This document shows positions 1 through 7,971 of a DNA stretch of 64,000 bases, one piece after another. Under the pieces are notes generated by a model, which did not search any database, was not told the origin of the DNA, and worked only from the letters and a program-made list of their open reading frames with translations. Source of the DNA: Nocardia yamanashiensis NBRC 100130 (GTDB taxonomy: Bacteria > Actinomycetota > Actinomycetes > Mycobacteriales > Mycobacteriaceae). The translations under genes were made by a program, and so were the position numbers. Within the stretch, counting starts at the first letter, position 1. Each line of letters starts with the position of its first letter. The stretch covers positions 36,705 to 100,704 of the forward strand of contig NZ_BDCD01000037.1 of NCBI RefSeq assembly GCF_001613325.1. Direction: 5' to 3'.

Positions 1-1
1 G

Positions 2-1141
2 GTGGCCTTCGCCGCCGATCCGACCCGGTTCACCTTGCAGATCTTCCGGAACAATTGCCTCATCGCGGGCGGGCCCAACAACGCCAAAGCCGGTGGGGTG
101 CCGTGGAATCTGTGGAGCGGCACCAAGAGCGTGGTGGCGCTGCTCGCCGGAATCGCCGTCGACGACGGGAAATTGGGGCTGGACGCGGCGATCGGCAACT
201 ACCTGCCCGAGGGCCTGGGCGACGCCGACCATCGGGCGATCACCGTGCGCAGCCTGCTGACCGAGACCTCGGGAATGCAGGTCGCGGTCGCCTCCGAGGG
301 CATCACCGGGCTGATCGGCCTCGATCCGAACGTGGTGGCGCAGGCGCTGGGCATGCCGATCGTGAACCCGCAGGGCGAGAAATGGGGTTACAGCCAGCGC
401 GGCGTGGACCTGCTGGCGTACGTGATCCAGCAGGCGGTGGGGGAGGACTTCCAGGCGTTCGCGCAGCGAAGGCTGTTCGATCCCTTGGGAATTCAGCGCA
501 CCGACTACCATTGGGCCCGCGATCGCAGTGGAAACACCTACGGGCACGCGCATCTGGTGCTGCCGCCCGACGACTACGTGAAACTCGGTCTGCTGGTGGC
601 CAACCGGGGTGATTGGGGCGGCAAGCGGATCATCTCGCAGAGCTATCTGAACACGGCCTCCCAACGTGCGGCCAACCCCTGCTACGGGTTCCTGATGGTG
701 GTCAATCGCGACCCCGACTGCGTCGACGTGTTCCCCGGGCTGCCGGAGGACGCGGTGCAGATGTCGGGAATGTGGCGGCAGGACAATGTGATCGTGCCCA
801 GCCTCGGGCTGGTGGTCAGCTGGACCGGGGTGGCGGTGCCGGGCAGCTCGGTCAGCTTCCCGTACGACGTGCTGCGCGCCATCCAATTGGCTTTCGTGTC
901 ACCGAAGCTGAACGATCCCGGGCCGTTCATCCCGCGCGAGGACATCCAGGTGAGCGATCCGTCGATCTCGAACCCGGACGGCGCGCTGGCCGCGCTCGGC
1001 CTGGGACCGATGGCGTATCCGGGCTGCGGGGTGCTGGAATGCCTCGGCAAACCGATGTCGCCGCCGTTCTCCAACTGGCCCGCCGGCTGCTTCATTCTCG
1101 GCTGCCTGAGTTCCGACCCCGCCACCCCGGGGATTCGCTAG
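2..1141 (+). CDS. Serine hydrolase, beta-lactamase/class C PBP fold (5' end cut by window)
   Basis: Open from the left edge to the TAG at 1139-1141; the GTG at base 2 is probably internal, because no signal peptide is present and the sequence starts mid-domain. The SxxK nucleophile motif is visible as S-G-T-K near residue 40 and a Y-S-Q triad, in the place of the usual Y-x-N, near residue 130 in GYSQRG. The rest fits the beta-lactamase/esterase family (PF00144): a YVIQQAVGEDF helix, then VKLGLLVANRG. Six cysteines in the second half suggest an exported, disulfide-bonded protein. Members cleave esters or beta-lactams, or act as D,D-peptidases; the substrate cannot be told. No terminator separates it from the copper ATPase gene, but that gene has its own operator. 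Confidence 0.75.
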   Translation: MAFAADPTRFTLQIFRNNCLIAGGPNNAKAGGVPWNLWSGTKSVVALLAGIAVDDGKLGLDAAIGNYLPEGLGDADHRAITVRSLLTETSGMQVAVASEGITGLIGLDPNVVAQALGMPIVNPQGEKWGYSQRGVDLLAYVIQQAVGEDFQAFAQRRLFDPLGIQRTDYHWARDRSGNTYGHAHLVLPPDDYVKLGLLVANRGDWGGKRIISQSYLNTASQRAANPCYGFLMVVNRDPDCVDVFPGLPEDAVQMSGMWRQDNVIVPSLGLVVSWTGVAVPGSSVSFPYDVLRAIQLAFVSPKLNDPGPFIPREDIQVSDPSISNPDGALAALGLGPMAYPGCGVLECLGKPMSPPFSNWPAGCFILGCLSSDPATPGIR

Positions 1142-1175
1142 GCATCCGGCTCGCCGACCGGCTCGACAGACACGG

Positions 1176-1190
1176 TACCCCTGAAGGGTA
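1176..1190 (+). promoter_or_regulatory. RicR/CsoR-type copper operator
   Basis: TACCC-CTGAA-GGGTA is a perfect 5-bp inverted repeat with a 5-base spacer, the exact form of the RicR palindrome (TACCC-N5-GGGTA) known from mycobacterial copper regulons. It lies 39 bases upstream of the P-type ATPase start and overlaps a -10-like TATATC (1189-1194), so a bound repressor would block polymerase. Copper-responsive derepression of the ATPase is inferred. Confidence 0.75.
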
Positions 1191-1229
1191 TATCTTCGAT
1201 GGGGATCTCGTGGACGTGAGGAGCGCGGT

Positions 1230-3737
1230 ATGGACGAGCACAACGGGCACGGCGTCGCGGTGCTGGACATGCGCGGATTGCGCTGGGCCAGCCAGCAGAA
1301 CACCATTCGCGCGGTGCTGGGGCGACGGCCCGGGGTGCTCTCCGTAGACCCCAACCCGGTATCCGAAACCGCGACGGTGACCTTCGATCCGGCGCGCACC
1401 TCGGTGGCGGACCTGCGCGAGTGGGTACGCGAATGCGGCCTGCACTGCGCCGGGCAATCGGTGCCCATCCACATCTGCGACCCGATGGCGGAGCCCGGTG
1501 CGCAGCGGCACGCAGCAATGGACCACACGGCGCACGCCGCGCATACGGATACGGATGTGGATCACGCCGGGCACGAAGGCATGGACCATGCTGCGCACGA
1601 GGGCATGGACCACGCCGGGCACGAGGGTATGAACCACGCTGCGCACGAGGGCACGGACCATGCCGCCCGTGCGGGGACGGATCACGCGGGGCATGCGGGT
1701 ATGGATCACGGTGCGGCGGGGCACGCCGGGCACGGTGGGCATGCGGGGCACGCGGGCATGTCCATGGACGACATGGCGCGGGACATGCGGAATCGCTTTC
1801 TGGTGGCGGCCGTGTTCTCGGTGCTGGTCATGCTGTGGTCGCCCATGGCCTCGGACATGTTCGGGCTGGAGTTGCCCACGCCGTTCGGGCTACGCCAGGA
1901 CATCTGGGCGTTGATTCTGAGCCTGCCGGTGATCTTCTATTCGTCGAGCATCTTCTTCACCGGAGCCGTGCAGGCCCTCAAAGCCCGCACCCTCGACATG
2001 ATGGTGCTGGTAGCCGTCGGCATCGGCGCGGGCTGGCTGTACTCGCTCGCCATCACCCTCACCGGTGGCGGCGAAGTCTTCTACGAAGCCTCCACCATGC
2101 TCGCCACCTTCGTACTGCTCGGCCACTGGTTCGAGATGCGGGCGCGCGGCGGCGCGAACGACGCCATCCGCACCCTGCTCGATCTCGCCCCGCCGCAGGC
2201 CGTGGTCATCCGCGACGGCAAGGAAGTCGAAATCCCCACGGCCGAAGTCGTCGTCGGCGATGTCCTGCTCGTCCGCCCCGGCGCGAAGATCGCCACCGAC
2301 GGCGAGGTCGTCGAGGGCGAGAGCGAAGTCGACGAATCCATGGTGACCGGCGAAAGCCTGCCGGTGCACAAGGAACCCGGCGCCACCGCCATCGGCGCGA
2401 CGCTCAACAAGAACGGCACCCTGCGGGTCCGCGCCACCAAGGTCGGCTCCGACACCGCCTTGGCCCAGATCGTGAATCTGGTGCAGCAGGCCCAGAATTC
2501 GAAGGCCCCGGGCCAGAAACTGGCCGACCGCGCGGCCTTCTGGCTGGTGCTGGTGGCTTTGGTCGGCGGCGCACTGACTTTGGTGGTATGGCTGCTGGCC
2601 GGCGCGACCTTCGCCAAGGCCATGCTGTTCGCCATCACCGTCGTCGTCATCACCTGCCCCGATGCCCTCGGCCTGGCCACGCCGACCGCCATCATGGTCG
2701 GCACCGGACTCGGCGCGAAACGCGGCGTGCTGTTCAAGAACGCCATGGCCCTGGAGAGTTCGGCCCGCATCCAGACCGTCGTCATGGACAAGACCGGCAC
2801 CCTCACCAAGGGCGAACCGGAAGTCACCGAGATCGCCGTCGCCGACGGCTTCGCCGAAGCCGAACTGCTGCCGCTGCTGGCGGGCGTGGAACGCGAATCC
2901 GAGCATCCGCTCGCCGAAGCCGTGGTGCGATACGCGGAACAGCATGGCGCGCCGGACAATCGCGCCCAGGATTTCCAGAACGTGCCCGGCCACGGCGCCA
3001 TTGCCACCGTCGCCGGCCGCCGCGTGGTGATCGGCAACCGGCGGCTGCTCGAGCGCGAGGGCATTCCCCTCGGCGACTCGGCCGCCGACCGCGACCGCAT
3101 CGCCGGCGCCGGCCAGACCGCCGTGCTGGCCGCCGTCGACGGCAAGCCCGCGGCCGTCATCGGCATCGCCGACGCGCCCCGCGAGACCTCCGCGAAAGCC
3201 GTTGCGGACCTGCACGATATGGGCATCGAAGTGGTCATGCTGACCGGTGACAATCAGGCCACGGCCGAGCGCATCGCCGCCGAACTCGGCATCGACACCG
3301 TCATCGCCGAGGTGCTGCCCGGCGACAAGGCCGACAAGATCACTGAACTACAGGCGGGCGGCAAAAAGGTCGCCATGGTCGGCGACGGCGTCAACGATGC
3401 CCCCGCGCTCGCCCAGGCCGATCTGGGCATCGCCATCGGCGCGGGCACCGATGTGGCCATCGAGACCGCCGATGTGGTGCTCATGCGCTCGGACCCCCTC
3501 GATATCCCGACCGCGCTGCGCATCGGCCGCGGCACGCTGCGCAAGATGCATCAGAACCTGGCCTGGGCGGTCGGCTACAACACCCTCGCCCTGCCCATCG
3601 CCGCCGGTGTGTTCGAGCCCGCGTTCGGCTTCACCCTGCGCCCGGAGATGGCCGCCATCTCCATGTCCGGGTCCAGCATCATCGTCGCGCTCAATGCGAT
3701 ATCGCTGAAAGGGCTGAAGTTGCCCGAGCGGAACTGA
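1230..3737 (+). CDS. Heavy-metal (copper-type) P1B ATPase with His-rich N-terminus and CPD motif
   Basis: 835-residue integral membrane cation pump. Order: N-terminal HMA-like fold (residues about 1-80, without a clear CxxC), a His-rich repeat segment (about 90-175), eight-helix P1B core, actuator with TGES, DKTGT phosphorylation loop, SEHPLAEA (the HP motif) and GDGVNDAP hinge. TM helices 7 and 8 carry YN and MxxSS, the copper(I) signature, but the TM6 motif reads C476-P477-D478 where CopA has CPC and CopB has CPH. The start is the ATG at 1230 behind a GAGGAG (1218-1223). Copper export is the likely job from the operator and from TM7/8; the Asp leaves metal choice open (silver, cobalt or another mode are possible). 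Confidence 0.88.
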   Translation: MDEHNGHGVAVLDMRGLRWASQQNTIRAVLGRRPGVLSVDPNPVSETATVTFDPARTSVADLREWVRECGLHCAGQSVPIHICDPMAEPGAQRHAAMDHTAHAAHTDTDVDHAGHEGMDHAAHEGMDHAGHEGMNHAAHEGTDHAARAGTDHAGHAGMDHGAAGHAGHGGHAGHAGMSMDDMARDMRNRFLVAAVFSVLVMLWSPMASDMFGLELPTPFGLRQDIWALILSLPVIFYSSSIFFTGAVQALKARTLDMMVLVAVGIGAGWLYSLAITLTGGGEVFYEASTMLATFVLLGHWFEMRARGGANDAIRTLLDLAPPQAVVIRDGKEVEIPTAEVVVGDVLLVRPGAKIATDGEVVEGESEVDESMVTGESLPVHKEPGATAIGATLNKNGTLRVRATKVGSDTALAQIVNLVQQAQNSKAPGQKLADRAAFWLVLVALVGGALTLVVWLLAGATFAKAMLFAITVVVITCPDALGLATPTAIMVGTGLGAKRGVLFKNAMALESSARIQTVVMDKTGTLTKGEPEVTEIAVADGFAEAELLPLLAGVERESEHPLAEAVVRYAEQHGAPDNRAQDFQNVPGHGAIATVAGRRVVIGNRRLLEREGIPLGDSAADRDRIAGAGQTAVLAAVDGKPAAVIGIADAPRETSAKAVADLHDMGIEVVMLTGDNQATAERIAAELGIDTVIAEVLPGDKADKITELQAGGKKVAMVGDGVNDAPALAQADLGIAIGAGTDVAIETADVVLMRSDPLDIPTALRIGRGTLRKMHQNLAWAVGYNTLALPIAAGVFEPAFGFTLRPEMAAISMSGSSIIVALNAISLKGLKLPERN
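1557..1760 (+). repeat. In-frame tandem repeat coding for MDHAGHEG-like His-rich units
   Basis: About eight 24-base units, each giving M/T-D-H-A-A/G-H-E/A-G, sit inside the ATPase gene between its HMA-like domain and first membrane helix. Units differ mostly at synonymous positions. The two His per unit suggest a metal-binding tether; repeat number is expected to vary between strains. Confidence 0.8.
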
Positions 3738-3875
3738 GATTCACAAATACGCCGGTCTCGCCGGTTTGTGGCCTGCGTAACAGCAGCTCACAGCCGTGAA
3801 CATCTTCATGATGCCAGGTGGCTGACGCATTACTACCGTGGATTCGAACCCCGAAACCGAACGGAAAGTTGCGTC

Positions 3876-3980
3876 ATGCCCATCATCAACCTTGGCTCCG
3901 CCGCGCTGGATCTCGCGAGCACGATCACCTCGATCACCGCGAACATCACCTACATCCTGAAGTCGTGGGGCCTGGCCTGA
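3876..3980 (+). CDS. 34-residue hydrophobic peptide, unknown function
   Basis: A short ORF from ATG 3876 to TGA 3980 with a GGAAAG ribosome site at 3863 and a strong intrinsic terminator 20 bases behind its stop, so it forms a self-contained unit. The product starts MPIINLGSA, has a Thr/Ser/Ile-rich centre (STITSITANITYI) and ends KSWGLA; only one Asp and one Lys are charged. There is no signal peptide. Length and amphipathic character recall the tiny mycolate-layer channel peptides of corynebacteria (PorA/PorH) and also phenol-soluble-modulin-like peptides, but no homology is claimed. It could also be a toxin of a type I system. Coding is inferred from context only. Confidence 0.45.
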   Translation: MPIINLGSAALDLASTITSITANITYILKSWGLA

Positions 3981-4000
3981 TTCAGCGCCTGAACGCGTGA

Positions 4001-4045
4001 AACGCCCGCTGGTCCATTCGGACCGGCGGGCGTTCGCTTTTTTTC
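4001..4045 (+). terminator. Intrinsic terminator behind the 34-residue peptide ORF
   Basis: AACGCCCGCTGGTCC (4001-4015) pairs with GGACCGGCGGGCGTT (4020-4034) around a 4-base loop with one T-G pair, followed by CGCTTTTTTT. It lies between convergent genes and may serve the TetR gene from the other side. Confidence 0.85.
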
Positions 4046-4061
4046 GCATCACACCGCCGGA

Positions 4062-4646
4062 TCACACCCGCAGCAGTGCCGTCTGCACCTGCCGCAGCCG
4101 TTCCACATCACCCCGGAACCCGGCTACCGCGTCGTTGTAGAGGAACGCCTCCCACAACCGCACCAGCGCGTACGCCAGCGTGGCCCGCTCGATCGGCGGC
4201 TGATACCCCTGCTCCTCGGCCCGTTCGATCAGCCCCTCCACCGCGGCCACCGCCGCCTGGTGCACCGGCCCGTCACTGCGGGTGATCAAGCGCAGCGCCG
4301 CCGTCGACTCGTTGTCGAAATAGGTGCGCAGCGAATCGTCTTCGACCAGCCAGTGAATGGTGTGGTCCAGAATCTCCAGCAGGCGGGCGCCGCCGGTGGC
4401 CCGCGAGCGCCGATCGGTATGCGCGATCATGCGATCCAGCTGCCGTGCGATGGCCGCGCCGAGCAGCCCGTCCCGCGACCCGAACCAGCGGTAGATGCTG
4501 GCCCGCCCCACCCCGAGCTGGGCGGCGATGGCGTTCACATCCAGCCGCTTGCCCTCCAGGAACACCGCGATGGCCGCTTTCAGCACTTCCTCCCGGCTGG
4601 CCGTGGCCGGCCGGCCGGGCGCCCTGGTTCCCTCGCCGCGCGTCAC
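4062..4646 (-). CDS. TetR/AcrR family transcriptional regulator
   Basis: 194 residues from a GTG at 4646 that overlaps the stop of the upstream patatin gene (GTGA, 4 bases), so translation is probably coupled. N-terminal HTH: REEVLKAAIAVFLEG, then LDVNAIAAQLGVGRASIYRWFGSR, the typical recognition-helix region. The C-terminal two-thirds is the all-helical ligand and dimer domain (TIHWLVEDD, RLWEAFLYND). It probably controls the patatin gene and perhaps the divergent acyl-CoA dehydrogenase operon; an inverted GAGA...TCTC lies in the shared promoter at 5635-5650. Ligand unknown, plausibly an acyl-CoA or lipid. Confidence 0.85.
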   Translation of the reverse strand: MTRGEGTRAPGRPATASREEVLKAAIAVFLEGKRLDVNAIAAQLGVGRASIYRWFGSRDGLLGAAIARQLDRMIAHTDRRSRATGGARLLEILDHTIHWLVEDDSLRTYFDNESTAALRLITRSDGPVHQAAVAAVEGLIERAEEQGYQPPIERATLAYALVRLWEAFLYNDAVAGFRGDVERLRQVQTALLRV

Positions 4647-5596
4647 GCGGAAAGCATAGGGGTCAGGAACGGCGACAAGGCCCGCGTGGTCGCGGCGCGA
4701 CCCAGGTCCAGGGCCTGTTGCAGCACGTCCGGATCGCGGGCGATGCGTCCGATATCGGGCGCGCCACGCGGCGGGCGGATCTGCATGACCGCCGGATCGC
4801 CGGCGAACTCGCGCTCGTCCTCGGTGTGCCGCGCCCCGCGCGCCAGCCACGGTTCGACCGTGCCGGGGGCGTGCTTGGCCAGGAAGCGGGTCACCACGCG
4901 GTTCTCCAAGGACGAAGGGGGACGGGCGATCTCGTCGTCGCGCCGGGTGCGCAGCACCAGCACCCGGGTCGCCCCCTGCGCCAAAGCCGTTCGGATGGGC
5001 ACGGATTCGGAGAGCCCGGCATCCACGTACCGCCGCTCGCCGATCCGCACCGGCCGACCCGCCAGCAGCGGCAGGCAGGTGGAGGCGCGCAAAGACGCCT
5101 GTACCGCACGGGGATTGGTGAGCGTGGGATGCAGATCCACCGCCTCGCCGGTATCGGCGTCGGTGGCGATCGGATGGAAGGTGACCGGATTGGCCAGGAT
5201 CGCCGGGAAGTCCATCGGCACGATGCGCTCGTACACGGTGTGCACCAGATAGTCGGTGTCCACCACACGCCCGCCGCGCAGCGCCCGGGTAGGTGAGATC
5301 ACCCGATTGATGACCTCGGGATTCCAGGCCCGCCGCGACTCCCGCGCCCGCCCGCACAGCAGCCACGCGCCATTGAGCGCACCCGCCGACGCCCCGTACA
5401 CGGCGTCGAAACTCGGCAGCAGACCCAGTTCCTCGATGGCCATCGCCATCCCGTGCGAGAACGCCCCGCGCGACGATCCACCCTCGATGACCAGCGCCAA
5501 TCGGTGTTCGTCGCGACGGCGGCCGGGCACGCTGTCGGTGCGCCGCCGCCAGGCCAGCAGCTCGCCCACCCCGACGGCCTTGCTCTGCTCGGGCAC
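4643..5596 (-). CDS. Patatin-like phospholipase
   Basis: 317 residues with the complete patatin signature: oxyanion-hole loop EGGSSRGAF, nucleophile elbow GASAG (VYGASAGALNG) and catalytic Asp in VDAGLSES. Members hydrolyse acyl esters of phospholipids or other lipids with a Ser-Asp dyad. I chose the GTG at 5596 because GGAGGG stands just before it (5601-5607); an in-frame ATG at 5641 would add 15 residues but overlaps the divergent promoter. There is no signal peptide, so action is cytosolic or at the inner leaflet. It is followed by the overlapping TetR gene and divergent from acyl-CoA dehydrogenases, which suggests a lipid-turnover role. Confidence 0.85.
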   Translation of the reverse strand: MPEQSKAVGVGELLAWRRRTDSVPGRRRDEHRLALVIEGGSSRGAFSHGMAMAIEELGLLPSFDAVYGASAGALNGAWLLCGRARESRRAWNPEVINRVISPTRALRGGRVVDTDYLVHTVYERIVPMDFPAILANPVTFHPIATDADTGEAVDLHPTLTNPRAVQASLRASTCLPLLAGRPVRIGERRYVDAGLSESVPIRTALAQGATRVLVLRTRRDDEIARPPSSLENRVVTRFLAKHAPGTVEPWLARGARHTEDEREFAGDPAVMQIRPPRGAPDIGRIARDPDVLQQALDLGRAATTRALSPFLTPMLSA

Positions 5597-5654
5597 CCGC
5601 CCTCCCTTCGATGTCTGCGTCCATGATGCCATTTGAGACATTGGAATCTCTGTG

Positions 5655-5670
5655 TATCATACCCGGCATG
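5655..5670 (+). promoter_or_regulatory. -10 element giving a leaderless acyl-CoA dehydrogenase mRNA
   Basis: TATCAT (5655-5660) stands seven bases before the ATG at 5668 and no Shine-Dalgarno sequence precedes that ATG, so the transcript should begin at or next to the start codon. GAGA-N8-TCTC (5635-5650) overlaps the expected upstream promoter part and could be an operator. Confidence 0.5.
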
Positions 5671-6834
5671 CAATTGGCACTCACCGAGGACGAGCTGGCC
5701 TTCCGGGACGAGCTGCGCGCCTTCTTCCGCAGCGAGATCCCGGCCGAGATCCGCAATCGCGCCCGGCACGGGCAGGAACTGAGCAAGGACGACATCGTCA
5801 CCGCGCAGCGCATCCTGAACGCGCACGGGCTGGCGACGCCGAACTGGCCGGTCGAATGGGGCGGTCGTGACTGGACCCCCGTTCAGCGCCATATCTGGCA
5901 CGACGAACTGCAGCTGGCCTCGGTGCCGGAACCGCTCACCTTCAACACCAATATGATCGGCCCGGTCATCGCGCACTTCGGTGCGCAGGAGCTCAAGGAA
6001 CGCTTCCTGCCCGCCACCGCGAACCTCGACATCTGGTGGTGCCAGGGCTTTTCCGAGCCCGACGCCGGCTCCGACCTGGCCTCGCTGCGCACCGTCGCGG
6101 TGCGCGACGGCGACGAGTACGTGATCAACGGCCAGAAGACCTGGACCACCGCCGCCCAGTCCGCCGACTGGATGTTCTGCCTGGCGCGCACCGATCCGAA
6201 CGCGCCCAAGAAGCAGGCCGGCATCTCCATGCTGCTGTTCCCGCTCGATACCCCCGGCGTCACCGTGCGGCCGATCAAGCTGATCGACGGCGGCCACGAG
6301 GTCAACGAGGTGTTCCTGGAGAACGTCCGGGTGCCCGCGAATCAGCTGGTGGGCGAGGAGAATCAGGGCTGGACCTACGCCAAGTTCCTGCTCGGCAACG
6401 AACGCACCGGCATCGCCGCGGTCGGCCAGACCAAGGTGCGGCTGTGGCTGGCCAAGGAGTACGCCAAGCAGACCCGCCTGGGCGCGGGCACCATGCTCGA
6501 CGATCCCATGTTCGCCGCCCGCCTGGCCGAACTCGAAAACGAGCTGCTGGCACTGGAACTCGTGCAGTTGCGGGTCGCCGCCGGTTCCGCCGACGGCAAG
6601 CCCAACCCGGTGTCCTCGATCCTGAAACTGCGCGGCACCGAACTCCAGCAGGCCGTCACCGAACTGCTGGTCGACATCGCCGGACCGGATTCGCTGGTGC
6701 GCGAGGACGAATCGCGGCCGGACTGGGCGCACCGCAGCACCGCCACCTACCTGAACTACCGCAAGACATCGATCTACGGAGGATCCAACGAGGTGCAGCG
6801 CGGCATCATCGCTTCGACGATCCTCGGATTGTGA
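5668..6834 (+). CDS. Acyl-CoA dehydrogenase, larger subunit (FadE type)
   Basis: 388 residues with the full acyl-CoA dehydrogenase fold: N-terminal helices from MQLALTEDELAFRDEL, middle beta-domain with GFSEPDAGSDLASL and WTTAAQSADWMF, C-terminal helical domain ending YGGSNEVQRGII. In medium-chain enzymes the catalytic Glu sits in YEG; here the motif is YGG, so the base must come from another helix or from a partner, as in isovaleryl/long-chain types. It starts the operon, and the paralogous gene 9 bases downstream suggests an alpha2beta2 FadE heterotetramer as in mycobacterial sterol and branched side-chain oxidation. FAD-linked alpha,beta-dehydrogenation of an acyl-CoA is expected; the substrate is unknown. 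Confidence 0.9.
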   Translation: MQLALTEDELAFRDELRAFFRSEIPAEIRNRARHGQELSKDDIVTAQRILNAHGLATPNWPVEWGGRDWTPVQRHIWHDELQLASVPEPLTFNTNMIGPVIAHFGAQELKERFLPATANLDIWWCQGFSEPDAGSDLASLRTVAVRDGDEYVINGQKTWTTAAQSADWMFCLARTDPNAPKKQAGISMLLFPLDTPGVTVRPIKLIDGGHEVNEVFLENVRVPANQLVGEENQGWTYAKFLLGNERTGIAAVGQTKVRLWLAKEYAKQTRLGAGTMLDDPMFAARLAELENELLALELVQLRVAAGSADGKPNPVSSILKLRGTELQQAVTELLVDIAGPDSLVREDESRPDWAHRSTATYLNYRKTSIYGGSNEVQRGIIASTILGL

Positions 6835-6843
6835 GGCGACACC

Positions 6844-7971
6844 ATGGATTTCGAACTCTCCACCGAACAGGAAATGCTGCGTGACACCGTGCGCGATGTG
6901 CTCGGCCGCAGCTACACCCCCGAACGCCGCAACGAGGTGATCGCCACCGAACTCGGCTGGGATCCGAAGGTGTGGGCCACCTTCGCCGAAATCGGCTTGC
7001 TCGGGCTGACTTTCGCCGAGGCGGACGGCGGTATGGGCGCGGGGCCCATCGAGGCCATGCTGGTGCTCGAGGAGCTCGGCCGCGGGCTGGCCCCCGAACC
7101 GCTGCTGGACTGCGCCCTGCTGCCCGGCGGGCTGATCGGCCAGGCGGGCACCGACGCGCAGCGCAAGGACCTGCTGCCCAGGATCGCCGAGGGCGAACTG
7201 CGAGTCGCGTTCGCGCACAACGAACCCGGCTTGCGCTGGCCCGCCACCGAGATCGGCACCCAGGCCATCGCGCGGGCCGAGGGCTGGCAGCTGGCCGGGC
7301 GCAAGAACCCGGTCTCGCACGGCGATTGCGCGGAACTGCTGATCGTCAGCGCGGCACTGCCGGAGGGCGGCGTCGGGCTGTTCCTGGTCGATCCCGAAGG
7401 CAGCGGCGTCCGCCGCACTGCCTTCGCCACTCATGACGGTCAGCGCGGCGCGGATATCGAATTCGACGGCGCGGCAGCGGAATTGCTCGGCGCCGCCGAG
7501 GACCGCTCGGCCCTCATCGCCGCCACCGCCATTCACGCCCAGGCGGCGCTGGGCGCGGAAGCCGTCGGCGCCATGTCCGAGGCGCTGCGGCTCACCACCG
7601 AATACCTGAAGACCCGCAAGCAGTTCGGCGTCCCGCTGCGCACCTTCCAGACGCTGACCCAGCGCGCCGCCGATATGTACGTCTCGCTCGAACTGGCCCG
7701 CAGCATGAGCCTGTACGCGTCGATGTCGCTGGCCGACGGCATGATCGATCCGCTGGTCGCCTCGCGCGCCAAACTGCGAATCGGGCGCTCCGGCAGGCAT
7801 ATCGGCCAGGAGGCCATCCAGCTGCACGGCGGCATCGGCATGACCGCCGAATATCCGGTCGGCCACTACACCGCGCGGCTGACCGCCATCGAGCACACGC
7901 TCGGCGACTCCAGCGATCACCTGCGCTACCTCGCCGGTCAGGTCGCCGATCACCAGATGGTCGAAATCTGA
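6844..7971 (+). CDS. Acyl-CoA dehydrogenase, second subunit (FadE type)
   Basis: 375 residues from ATG 6844, in the same operon as the preceding dehydrogenase. MDFELSTEQEMLRDTVRDVLG is the typical N-terminus; the C-terminal domain has LGAEAVGAMSEALRLTTEY, QFGVPLRTFQ and LHGGIGMTAEYPVGHY. The middle beta-domain is short and degenerate, as in the partner chain of heteromeric FadE enzymes, where each chain contributes half of the FAD and acyl-CoA sites. Its stop overlaps the next ATG by one base (TGATG), so expression with the alcohol dehydrogenase is coupled. Confidence 0.9.
   Translation: MDFELSTEQEMLRDTVRDVLGRSYTPERRNEVIATELGWDPKVWATFAEIGLLGLTFAEADGGMGAGPIEAMLVLEELGRGLAPEPLLDCALLPGGLIGQAGTDAQRKDLLPRIAEGELRVAFAHNEPGLRWPATEIGTQAIARAEGWQLAGRKNPVSHGDCAELLIVSAALPEGGVGLFLVDPEGSGVRRTAFATHDGQRGADIEFDGAAAELLGAAEDRSALIAATAIHAQAALGAEAVGAMSEALRLTTEYLKTRKQFGVPLRTFQTLTQRAADMYVSLELARSMSLYASMSLADGMIDPLVASRAKLRIGRSGRHIGQEAIQLHGGIGMTAEYPVGHYTARLTAIEHTLGDSSDHLRYLAGQVADHQMVEI

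Noticed and set aside
1557..1760. Regular 24-base repeats considered as CRISPR
   Set aside because: Units abut without spacers and stay in the ATPase reading frame.
3841..3930. GGTTCGAATCC-like T-loop on the minus strand suggested a tRNA
   Set aside because: The flanking bases do not pair as a T-stem and no acceptor, D or anticodon arm can be folded around it.
4665..5813. Long minus-strand frame joining the TetR gene to upstream sequence
   Set aside because: The part above 4646 is Arg/Gly-rich shadow of the patatin gene, which has its catalytic motifs in another frame.
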